The position numbers were made by a program, and so were the translations under genes. A stretch of DNA of 16,644 nucleotides, taken from the NCBI GenBank assembly GCA_037380725.1, contig JARRRL010000063.1, positions 1 through 16,644 on the forward strand, written 5' to 3'. Source of the DNA: JARRRL01 sp037380725. GTDB taxonomy: Bacteria; Pseudomonadota; Gammaproteobacteria; Pseudomonadales; JANQJO01. The notes beneath the pieces are model-generated. The model saw only the letters and a program-made list of their open reading frames with translations. It was not told the DNA's origin and made no database searches. This document shows, in pieces, positions 1 to 6,437 of this stretch. The stretch's first letter is position 1; each line of letters begins with the position of its first letter.

Positions 1-31
1 GATCAGCCAAAGTGAGACGATGGATCTGCAT
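1..31 (-). CDS. Start of an unidentified gene running off the left edge
   Basis: An ATG at 31-29 on the minus strand opens a frame that stays open for the ten codons visible (MQIHRLTLAD). It is preceded by AGGAG with a 6-nt spacer, a good Shine-Dalgarno site. It lies 246 bp downstream of lepB in the same direction. In many gammaproteobacteria the gene after lepB is rnc (ribonuclease III), sometimes with a small membrane-protein gene between, so position suggests a member of that cluster. Ten residues are not enough to identify the product, and no symbol is given. The start is inferred from the ribosome site and the orientation of the neighbours. Confidence 0.45.
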   Translation of the reverse strand, partial: MQIHRLTLAD

Positions 32-277
32 GTGCTTCTCCTGCACGTGTCACGCTTGTCAGTACAAGCGTCAAGATAACTCTCTAAAACAAGACGCAAA
101 CATTCACCTGAACCCCAACACTCAACGATCGATTAAACATCAACCTCTGTGTTGATTTCAGTGTAAGTTGGTCTCAGTACTAATCAAGAGTTTAGACCCT
201 GATAACGCACAAAGAAACGCCACATCTGTAACAAACTGCTTCGCAGACCCAGTTATATCACTCAATCAAACCATTTA
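32..277. other. Intergenic region between lepB and the left-edge gene
   Basis: This 246-bp stretch has no supported gene. It holds the ribosome site and hairpin of the left-edge gene, one further 6-bp inverted repeat (139-144 with 151-156), and the outer copy of a 20-bp duplication next to the lepB stop. No convincing terminator or promoter is visible. Read-through from lepB is possible. Confidence 0.5.
52..71 (-). other. Perfect 8-bp hairpin in the leader of the left-edge gene
   Basis: The arms acgcttgt (52-59) and acaagcgt (64-71) are exact inverted repeats around a 4-nt loop. The hairpin sits about 20 nt upstream of the ATG at 31, just before the AGGAG. There is no T-run after it on the minus strand, so it is not a typical terminator. 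It could be a leader-RNA structure that affects translation or stability of the downstream gene; this is inference. Confidence 0.35.
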
Positions 278-295
278 TCACTCAATCAAACCATT
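257..295. repeat. Tandem duplication spanning the lepB stop codon
   Basis: The 19-base string atcactcaatcaaaccatt occurs at 257-275 and again at 277-295, a 20-bp period. The copy at 277-295 encodes the last lepB codons and its stop (278-280). The other copy lies just downstream. The period is not a multiple of three, so the second stop is not in the lepB frame. This looks like a recent slippage or unequal-exchange event. Confidence 0.85.
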
Positions 296-1084
296 GCGTC
301 GAAAGCTCGGCATCCAATTTGGCATATGCATCCAAATGGCAAAGGCCTTACCCACCACATTCGCATCCGGCACAAATCCCCAGACCCGACTGTCACGACT
401 GTTATCTCGATTATCGCCCATCACAAAGTAATGCCCCGCTGGCACTTCCCACTTACCGGGCCGCAAATTCGCACCCAATGTAGTCTTAATACGATGGCTA
501 ACCGAACCCAACTGTTCTTCCGACAGATTGAACTCCGGTCGCGCAGGTGGCTCTTGCGCCAACAGCTTCTGCGACATCACCTCACCATTGACCTTGAGTT
601 CCTTGTTGTAATAACTCACCGTATCTCCTGGCCCAGCTATCACACGTTTAATGTAATTGATGCTGGGGTCCTCTGGATACTTAAACACCAGCACATCACC
701 CTGCTCCGGATCACCCAGTGAAAGTATTTTCGTGCCCAACACCGGCAAGCGCAGCCCATAAACGTACTTATTAACCAGAATAAAATCACCGGCCAATAAC
801 GTAGGCTCCATGGAACCCGTTGGAATCTTAAAGGGTTCAATCATAAAGGAACGCACAACCAAGACAATGGCCAACACGGGGAAAAACGATTTGGGAAATT
901 CGACCCAACCGGGCTCACGCGCTAAGGTGCTGATCATGGCCTGATCTGCACGTTCACCGGCTTCCTGCTGATACGCACTCACCGCCGCCACGCGACGCGG
1001 ACGAAGCAAGATACGATCCAACAACACCACCATACCCGATATCGCCGTAGCTATCACCAACCAAAACGAAAAATCGATATCCAT
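278..1084 (-). CDS. lepB: Signal peptidase I
   Basis: LepB is the inner-membrane serine-lysine peptidase that removes Sec and Tat signal peptides on the periplasmic face. From the ATG at 1084 the protein has 268 residues. It has a membrane segment at about 7-27, a second one at about 66-80, the catalytic serine in IPTGSMEPT (Ser91) and the general-base lysine in NYIKRV (Lys146). These match E. coli Ser90 and Lys145. The conserved GDNRDNSRDSR box and a C-terminal VGKAF block follow. An upstream TTG at 1132 in the same frame would add 16 residues, but MDIDFSFW fits pseudomonad LepB N-termini. The ribosome site is weak (AAGGG, about 12 nt from the ATG). It lies 95 bp after lepA and is probably co-transcribed with it. 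Confidence 0.95.
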   Translation of the reverse strand: MDIDFSFWLVIATAISGMVVLLDRILLRPRRVAAVSAYQQEAGERADQAMISTLAREPGWVEFPKSFFPVLAIVLVVRSFMIEPFKIPTGSMEPTLLAGDFILVNKYVYGLRLPVLGTKILSLGDPEQGDVLVFKYPEDPSINYIKRVIAGPGDTVSYYNKELKVNGEVMSQKLLAQEPPARPEFNLSEEQLGSVSHRIKTTLGANLRPGKWEVPAGHYFVMGDNRDNSRDSRVWGFVPDANVVGKAFAIWMHMPNWMPSFRRNGLIE

Positions 1085-1179
1085 GTATCTATCACACCCT
1101 TTAATTCTCAGAAAAAACGCATTGGACTGCAACAGCCAATCCCATCAATCACTCACGGTCTCATTATCTCATTCACTCA

Positions 1180-2982
1180 CTACTTGTCCACCTTCAATAC
1201 GGCTAAGAAGGCTTCCTGCGGGATCTCCACTTTGCCCACTTGCTTCATCCGCTTTTTACCCGCTTTTTGTTTTTCCAACAATTTACGCTTCCGGCTTACG
1301 TCCCCCCCGTAGCACTTTGCGGTGACGTTCTTGCGCAATGCTTTCACCGTTTGGCGTGCTATGATTTGCCCACCAATGCCAGCCTGAATCGCCACATCAA
1401 ACATTTGTCGGGGAATAATTTCTTTCATTTTTTCCGTGAGCAAGCGACCGCGAGCGACCGCTTGCTCTTTATGACAAATCATCGCCAAGGCATCCACACG
1501 CTCCCCATTGATCAAAACGTCCACCCGCACCAAACTCGATGCTTGATACCGCAAGAAATGGTAGTCCAACGACGCATATCCCCGGGACACAGACTTTAAT
1601 CGATCGAAGAAATCCAACACCACTTCACTCATGGGCACCTCGTAAACCACGGAAACCTGCGAGCCCAAAAACTGCATCTGGCGCTGTACGCCCCGCTTTT
1701 CAACACACAGCGTAATGACATTACCCAAATACGCTTGGGGCACCAAAATATTCGCTTCGACAATGGGCTCACGGAACGCGGTCACTTTATTGGTGGGCGG
1801 TAAGCGAGAAGGATTATCAATGTAAATCACTTGACCATCGGTCATCTCAATTTCGTAAATAACGGTCGGAGTGGTTGAGATCAAATCCAAATCGTATTCA
1901 CGCTCCAATCGAGCCTGAACGATCTCCATATGCAGCATGCCCAAAAAACCACAGCGAAATCCAAACCCCAGCGCGTCTGACGTTTCCGGTTCAAAAAACA
2001 ATGACGCGTCATTCAGTTTTAATTTTGACAACGCATCACGAAAATCGTCATAGTCTTCTGAGTTAATGGGAAACAAGCCTGAATACACTTTTGGCTGCAC
2101 CATCTTGAAACCGGGCAGCGCTTCCACTTCCGGAGTTTTTGCGTGCGTGAGCGTATCTCCAACGGGGGCCCCGCCAATCTCTTTAATGCCCGCTACCACA
2201 AACCCCACCTCACCGGCTTGCAACACGCCCGTCCTGGTCTGCTTCGGTGTAAAAATACCCACCACATCGACAACGTGTACTTCACGCGTCGATTTTACCA
2301 GAATTTTTTCCCCTTTTTTCACCACACCATCGACCACACGCACGAGGGAAACAACACCCAAATAATTGTCGAACCAAGAATCAATGATTAACGCTTGCAA
2401 GGGGGCCGTCACGCAACCCTTCGGCGGCGGCACTTTGTCCACAATTTGCGCCAAGAGTTCGCTCACACCCAAACCCGATTTGGCGCTGACTTCCAGCGCA
2501 TCCGCCGCATCAATGCCAATGATTTCTTCAATTTCTGATTTAACCCGCTCGGGCTCCGCCTGGGGCAAATCAATTTTGTTCAAAACCGGAATAACTTCCA
2601 GACCTTGATCAATCGCGGTATAACAGTTTGCAACCGATTGCGCTTCCACACCCTGCGCGGCATCCACCACCAGCAAAGCCCCTTCGCAGGCCGACAGCGA
2701 GCGCGACACTTCGTAAGAAAAATCAACGTGCCCAGGCGTATCGATGAAGTTAAATTGGTAGCGCTCCCCAGTCGTCGGGTGCACATAGTGCAGCGTGACG
2801 CTCTGCGCCTTGATGGTAATACCACGCTCACGCTCCAGATCCATTGAATCCAGAACCTGCTCGGCCATTTCGCGCTCCGCTAACCCGCCGCACAGCTGAA
2901 TAAAACGATCGGCCAGCGTTGACTTACCGTGATCAATGTGAGCAATGATGGAAAAATTTCTAATGTGGGCGATCTCATCCAC
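1180..2982 (-). CDS. lepA: Elongation factor 4 (LepA), ribosomal back-translocase GTPase
   Basis: EF4 is a ribosome-bound translational GTPase related to EF-G, with roles in initiation or ribosome assembly and in stress. A GTG start at 2982 gives 600 residues, the usual length. It is preceded by AAGAGG with an 11-nt spacer, and the N-terminus aligns with E. coli LepA at IRNFSIIAHIDHGKST. The P-loop is at 14-22, DTPGH at 81-85 and NKID at 135-138. EF-G-like domains follow, then the LepA-specific C-terminal domain ending RKRKLLEKQKAGKKRMKQ and IPQEAFLAVL. The frame stays open upstream to 3180, but that extension is Cys- and Gly-rich with no LepA similarity. No canonical promoter is clear in the 211 bp upstream, which hold two short tandem duplications. 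Confidence 0.96.
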   Translation of the reverse strand: MDEIAHIRNFSIIAHIDHGKSTLADRFIQLCGGLAEREMAEQVLDSMDLERERGITIKAQSVTLHYVHPTTGERYQFNFIDTPGHVDFSYEVSRSLSACEGALLVVDAAQGVEAQSVANCYTAIDQGLEVIPVLNKIDLPQAEPERVKSEIEEIIGIDAADALEVSAKSGLGVSELLAQIVDKVPPPKGCVTAPLQALIIDSWFDNYLGVVSLVRVVDGVVKKGEKILVKSTREVHVVDVVGIFTPKQTRTGVLQAGEVGFVVAGIKEIGGAPVGDTLTHAKTPEVEALPGFKMVQPKVYSGLFPINSEDYDDFRDALSKLKLNDASLFFEPETSDALGFGFRCGFLGMLHMEIVQARLEREYDLDLISTTPTVIYEIEMTDGQVIYIDNPSRLPPTNKVTAFREPIVEANILVPQAYLGNVITLCVEKRGVQRQMQFLGSQVSVVYEVPMSEVVLDFFDRLKSVSRGYASLDYHFLRYQASSLVRVDVLINGERVDALAMICHKEQAVARGRLLTEKMKEIIPRQMFDVAIQAGIGGQIIARQTVKALRKNVTAKCYGGDVSRKRKLLEKQKAGKKRMKQVGKVEIPQEAFLAVLKVDK

Positions 2983-3022
2983 GAGTACGCAAACCTCTTC
3001 ACCTAAATCGATGCGAAAAAAC

Positions 3023-3048
3023 GGCGCTGACAACAGGCGCTGACAACA
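3023..3048. repeat. Perfect 13-bp tandem duplication in the lepA leader
   Basis: The unit ggcgctgacaaca occurs head to tail at 3023-3035 and 3036-3048, with no mismatch. It lies 41 bp upstream of the lepA GTG codon. It probably changes only leader length. Confidence 0.85.
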
Positions 3049-3168
3049 ACAATGCAAGCCGAACTGACAAGAGCCGCAGTGTACACGAACGATACCTATT
3101 CGGACAGCCAAGCACACGAATAGCCCTTCTCCCCCACCCCAGAGAAACGTTCTTCTACCGAGATTTAC

Positions 3169-3198
3169 CCAGATCTTCAATCCAGCCAGATCTTCAAT
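3169..3198. repeat. Direct repeat spanning the HNH gene stop codon
   Basis: The 13-mer ccagatcttcaat occurs at 3169-3181 and 3186-3198, a 17-bp period. The right-hand copy contains the HNH stop codon (3194-3196). The left-hand copy lies just downstream in the direction of transcription. This is the same arrangement as at the lepB and cytochrome stop codons. Confidence 0.8.
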
Positions 3199-3781
3199 TT
3201 AGACGCAACGAACGCATATGCTGGGAAAAACCACTTTCCAGATAGGCCATTTGATCAGCAAGAATGTAACGATTCGAGAGGGCGAACATTTCCATCCGGT
3301 TAGGCGCAAAAGGTACGGCTAACAAGGGCATACCAGCTTCTTCGGGGGTTCGGCACCCTTTTCGCTGATTACAACGTCGACACGCTGTGGCTAAGTTCGT
3401 CCAGGCATCTCGCCCACCTCGAGATCGGGCCACGACGTGATCACGCGTCAACGCTGCATCTGCATACTTAATACCGCAATAAAGACAAATGTTACGGTCC
3501 CGACGAAAAAGTAATCGATTACTGATCAACGGCGTATGTTGATGCTGTCGCCGCACTTCACCCACACTGGCAATAATGAGGGGAAGCGTAATGCGTGAAC
3601 GTTGACCATTTCGGTTAACGCCACCCACGATCTCAAACGATTTATCCCCCAATACCCACAGCACATGCCCTTTCGCCCAAACCGTAGCCGCTTCTTCTTT
3701 CGTTAGCCACGCCAACGGGAAGCCAGCCGGGTTCAAGCGCAATATCCGCACAGGAGAGGCCATGCTGTTCTGAGAATTCAA
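3194..3781 (-). CDS. HNH endonuclease domain protein
   Basis: This is a 195-residue protein of the stand-alone HNH family found on many proteobacterial and cyanobacterial chromosomes; the cellular role is unknown. Residues 10-60 are the family's N-terminal region (ILRLNPAGFPLAWLTKEEA). The HNH core is CLYC (99-102), the catalytic RDHVVARSRGG with His115, Asn129, and CRRCN (134-138); the two Cys pairs form a structural zinc site. I chose the TTG start at 3781 because GGAGG lies 8 nt upstream. The next ATG (3763) has no ribosome site but would keep the whole conserved region. An ATG-GCT-TGA mini-frame at 3786-3778 overlaps the TTG start and uses the same ribosome site. It lies upstream of lepA with a 211-bp gap, so a shared transcript is uncertain. 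Confidence 0.88.
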   Translation of the reverse strand: MNSQNSMASPVRILRLNPAGFPLAWLTKEEAATVWAKGHVLWVLGDKSFEIVGGVNRNGQRSRITLPLIIASVGEVRRQHQHTPLISNRLLFRRDRNICLYCGIKYADAALTRDHVVARSRGGRDAWTNLATACRRCNQRKGCRTPEEAGMPLLAVPFAPNRMEMFALSNRYILADQMAYLESGFSQHMRSLRLN

Positions 3782-3801
3782 GCCATACTCCTCCCCACTT
3801 C

Positions 3802-3864
3802 TATCGTGTACCGGGTTCGCTTTATCGTGTACCGGAATCGCTTTATCGTGTACCGGAATCGCGA
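3802..3864. repeat. Three 21-bp tandem repeats upstream of the HNH gene
   Basis: Three head-to-tail copies of a 21-bp unit start at 3802, 3823 and 3844. Each begins tatcgtgtaccgg. Copies 2 and 3 differ from copy 1 at ggtt/gaat and from each other only in the last two bases. Two helical turns per unit would place protein-binding sites on the same DNA face. An inverted partial copy follows at 3871-3880 (ccagtacacg), pairing with cgtgtaccgg at 3847-3856 with one mismatch across a 14-nt loop. The array ends about 16 bp upstream of the HNH ribosome site. It could be an operator array or a simple slippage product. Confidence 0.85.
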
Positions 3865-4468
3865 CTGGGTCCAGTACACGGGCGCGTCACCCGTAACACA
3901 CGCCAATACGGCGCAATCAAATTGAATAACAACACTATCGAATATAGTACGAAATCAATGGTGTTGGCCAGTTACTGCGATACGAGCCATACGCGTCTTC
4001 ACGCCCGCGAATAAGCGTTTTATCAGTAATAAATCTACACTCAAACAACGCAACACAAACCGATCACCACTTTCATATACTAAACATTACAAAAACCAGA
4101 TCTCAACGCTATATTTTGCAGCGCAGAAGCTCCAGAACTGCCATTGAGATTTTACGAATAAAGCAATACGATACCAAACAATCAAAAGTTAACCTTATTT
4201 CTTTTTTTGGGTTATCTCTTGTTTCTGATTTCGACTTGAGTAATTTTGAGTGAAACTCGCGCCTGATGGCTATATTAAATGGCACGCATGTTCAGCAGAT
4301 GATGCCGCTCAGAATTACAGTTTGGTTACAGAAAAACAACTTTATAATTTTTAATTGGTGGGATAAACGGCATATTGTGTGAGTGTTAACTGCAATCTCT
4401 TCACCAACAGACTGATCTCCATGTGTCCCCCTCGTGTGAAACCAGGGGCAACTACGACGGACCCAAAA
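3865..4468. other. Non-coding region between the divergent HNH and cytochrome genes
   Basis: About 600 bp separate the HNH leader repeats from the chosen cytochrome start. It is AT-rich between about 4040 and 4360. It contains the inverted half-copy of the 21-bp unit (3871-3880), a wide inverted repeat (atctcaa near 4101, ttgagat near 4144) and the predicted cytochrome promoter near 4322-4348. No RNA gene, terminator or convincing small ORF was recognised. A promoter for the HNH gene on the minus strand should lie here but no good match was found. Confidence 0.5.
4322..4348 (+). promoter_or_regulatory. Predicted sigma-70 promoter for the cytochrome lipoprotein gene
   Basis: A perfect -10 box TATAAT (4343-4348) is preceded by TTGGTT (4322-4327) with a 15-bp spacer, slightly short. 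Transcription would begin near 4355. That allows a leader of about 115 nt to the ATG at 4469, or about 25 nt to the GTG at 4379. The surrounding DNA is AT-rich. Confidence 0.5.
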
Positions 4469-5932
4469 ATGCGAAGAAACGTCACGCCTCGCTTTTTTCA
4501 GCTTTCAGCCCTTACTTTGGCCGCCTGCGTCATCGTAGGATGCGGTGGCTACAGCTCTCAGCAGCCGCAACCCATTAAAAACACCAATTCCCCCAATGGT
4601 CTTGATGCTGCTTTGGTTGCTAGTGGAAAGGCGCTGTATGAAGTCCGTTGCGATAACTGCCACGGCGTGGATGGTCGAGGCACAGCCGAAGCCACCTCCT
4701 TGCTCACCGTCTGGGATGAAGACGATCTGATCGACGCCATTGAAAACCACGATCCAACGCTACCCAGCCTATGCGCCGATGAATGCGCGGCCAAGACAGC
4801 GGCCTATATCCTGGCCACTTTTCAGCCCGACCCAAAGCTGGCAAACGAAGGTAAATCGGATTATGACGAACAATGCGCGTTGTGCCACGGCATTATCGGC
4901 GAAGGCGGCAGCGGTGGCGGTCTAACGCCTGACGTATGCGGCAGCTGCACCGACATCGAAACCTTGGCCGATCGCATCGATCTGACCATGCCTACCCAAG
5001 ACATTACGATGTGTGATCGTACCGTCGGTACCAATTTTTGCGCGGATGAGACAGCCAAATACATTCTGGCAGGCTTTGTTGAACTGGACGAAGATGGCAA
5101 CATCATCGGTGACAGTAACGGCGGTCCCTCTTTTCCACCACCCAACAACGGTGGTGGCGGTGGTCAAAATCCGGATGACTGCCCAACGACTGGGAGTCCA
5201 AGCACCCCCGATACGGGAGAGGGCTTCCCCAACAATGGTCGCAGTATGTACATGAATCAATGCGCCGTATGTCACGGTCAAAACGGTGAAGGTATCGGAT
5301 TAGAGGGTACAAAACTCACTGACGGTGAGTGCGAAACGTGCACCGACTTAGAAACCATAACGGCTTACACCGACAAATTTATGCCGACAGAAGCCACTGC
5401 CGCCATGTGCTCCGATACGGCTGACACCAATTTCTGCGCACGTGAGACCTCAGCCTATATATTATCAGGCTTCCAGGAAGTCTCTGCTCGCGTAAATAAT
5501 AATACAGTCACTTCATCAAGCACTCAGGTCACTACAAGCGCAACGGCAGATGATTGCCCCACAACGCCACCCGGAAATGGTGGCGGCGATAGCCAAGTAC
5601 CACCCGAGTCGTGCGAACATTGGAGTTTTCTCTTTAACGATATCTACGACACCATCCTTCGATCAGACTGCCAAGGTTGTCATGGTTTTGCTTTAGCGCA
5701 GGGATTGAAATTTTATCTCACGGATGACTACAACCAAGATCTGGCTGCTTTTTATGATGTCGCTGTCCTAGAACACCAAGCCAGCGGTTTGCCCCTCGTC
5801 TTGGCTAAACCCACTTTGCAAGCGTTTCACGGTGGTTTTCAACGATTCAAAGTCAACTCTACTGAATATAAAGCCATGAAGAAGGTCACGGATCGCATTC
5901 TGGATCCCACCTGTTCTTCCACAAGCCAATAA
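4469..5932 (+). CDS. Multihaem c-type cytochrome lipoprotein
   Basis: A 487-residue envelope protein predicted to carry electrons through covalently bound haem. From the ATG at 4469 the N-terminus is a lipoprotein signal: basic start, hydrophobic core and lipobox IVGC (Cys25), with LAAC (Cys20) as a second candidate. Four CxxCH motifs occur: CDNCH (61-65), CALCH (136-140), CAVCH (265-269) and CQGCH (401-405). The first three lie in related modules ending in A-x-YIL. Modules 2 and 3 have a likely haem-ligand Met in TMP and FMP plus extra CGSC and CETC pairs; module 1 lacks that Met. The C-terminal module differs, with an AKPT and HGG motif like orphan haem domains of large environmental cytochromes. 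Gly/Asn/Pro-rich linkers separate modules 2, 3 and 4. The frame is open back to a GTG at 4379, but that extension would bury the signal. Partner and substrate are unknown. Confidence 0.85.
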   Translation: MRRNVTPRFFQLSALTLAACVIVGCGGYSSQQPQPIKNTNSPNGLDAALVASGKALYEVRCDNCHGVDGRGTAEATSLLTVWDEDDLIDAIENHDPTLPSLCADECAAKTAAYILATFQPDPKLANEGKSDYDEQCALCHGIIGEGGSGGGLTPDVCGSCTDIETLADRIDLTMPTQDITMCDRTVGTNFCADETAKYILAGFVELDEDGNIIGDSNGGPSFPPPNNGGGGGQNPDDCPTTGSPSTPDTGEGFPNNGRSMYMNQCAVCHGQNGEGIGLEGTKLTDGECETCTDLETITAYTDKFMPTEATAAMCSDTADTNFCARETSAYILSGFQEVSARVNNNTVTSSSTQVTTSATADDCPTTPPGNGGGDSQVPPESCEHWSFLFNDIYDTILRSDCQGCHGFALAQGLKFYLTDDYNQDLAAFYDVAVLEHQASGLPLVLAKPTLQAFHGGFQRFKVNSTEYKAMKKVTDRILDPTCSSTSQ

Positions 5933-5953
5933 CACGAATAACAATAACACGAA
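5927..5953. repeat. Tandem duplication spanning the cytochrome stop codon
   Basis: The 12-mer caataacacgaa occurs at 5927-5938 and 5942-5953, a 15-bp period. The first copy contains the stop codon (5930-5932). The period is a multiple of three, so the second copy supplies a further in-frame TAA at 5945, with another at 5939. Confidence 0.8.
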
Positions 5954-6063
5954 CAAATAGTGAACAAAAAATTCAGAACCACACCTCAGTTTTACGGTGA
6001 AGTTGTACGGTGACACACATGAAGAACAGGAGAAACGAGGTATTAACTCTGTATATTTCTGGG

Positions 6064-6081
6064 GTTAACACGCGTGATAAC
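6064..6081. promoter_or_regulatory. 18-bp near-palindrome, candidate operator
   Basis: GTTAACACGCGTGATAAC is a dyad with one mismatched pair (A/T at the fourth position from each end). It ends 32 bp upstream of the -35 box at 6114, a position typical of an activator site. No regulator can be named from the sequence. Confidence 0.35.
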
Positions 6082-6113
6082 AGAAGCGACATAAAAACCT
6101 ATGCGGAAACGGC

Positions 6114-6142
6114 TTGTTGTCGAAAAAATAGCCCCGTATAAT
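6114..6142 (+). promoter_or_regulatory. Predicted sigma-70 promoter of the surface-protein locus
   Basis: TTGTTG (6114-6119) and TATAAT (6137-6142) are separated by exactly 17 bp, the preferred spacing. The -10 is a perfect consensus match and the -35 matches in four of six bases. Transcription would start near 6149, giving a leader of about 290 nt before the ATG at 6438. Confidence 0.6.
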
Positions 6143-6437
6143 CCCCTCAGTCTGCTGTTTCAATAAAATTGGTGTGTGTCACTCGTTTAGCTGATGTTTA
6201 TTTTGCTGGCCCGTACTTTGCTTTTTCTCTCGCAAATTATCAGCAGAAATATCAGCGGGCTCTTCTTTAACTGGAACCGGCGCTCAACACACGAGACGCT
6301 CGCCAATAACTTTGTGACAACTGCTCCTGATTCAATTAAAAGCAGTACACGATCAAGTACAGCGTTACAAATTAGAAGAAAAAACAACCAGACCCATAAA
6401 ACAATTAAATCATTCGTCTCCTATTCGAGGTGCACTG

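Larger units (their letters stand above)
5933..6437. other. Non-coding region and long leader of the surface-protein locus
   Basis: About 505 bp with no supported gene. It holds the end of the stop-codon duplication, a repeated tacggtga (5993-6000 and 6006-6013), an 18-bp near-palindrome (6064-6081) and a strong predicted promoter (6114-6142). The transcript would have a leader of about 290 nt. Within it, gctgat (6190-6195) and tgctg (6204-6208) can pair with cagca (6241-6245) and atcagc (6251-6256), an imperfect long hairpin. A 93-codon frame from 6194 lacks a ribosome site and looks non-coding. No clear terminator for the cytochrome gene was found. Confidence 0.5.

Noticed and set aside
1085..1132. 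TTG start for LepB 16 codons upstream
   Set aside because: A rare start codon without a clear ribosome site. The ATG at 1084 matches the usual LepB N-terminus ahead of the first membrane segment.
2983..3180. N-terminal extension of LepA to 3180 (66 more residues)
   Set aside because: The added sequence is Cys/Gly/Trp-rich and unlike LepA. The GTG at 2982 gives the standard 600-residue length with a ribosome site.
3802..3864. CRISPR-like array
   Set aside because: The 21-bp units are directly adjacent with no spacers, and there are only three.
4196..4222. Rho-independent terminator at the T-run near 4200
   Set aside because: The possible stem (taacc with ggtta) has only 5 bp and a loop of about 15 nt, with the T-run inside the loop.
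4379..4468. GTG start for the cytochrome gene
   Set aside because: It would place 30 extra residues before the lipoprotein signal peptide. The ATG at 4469 begins a proper signal.
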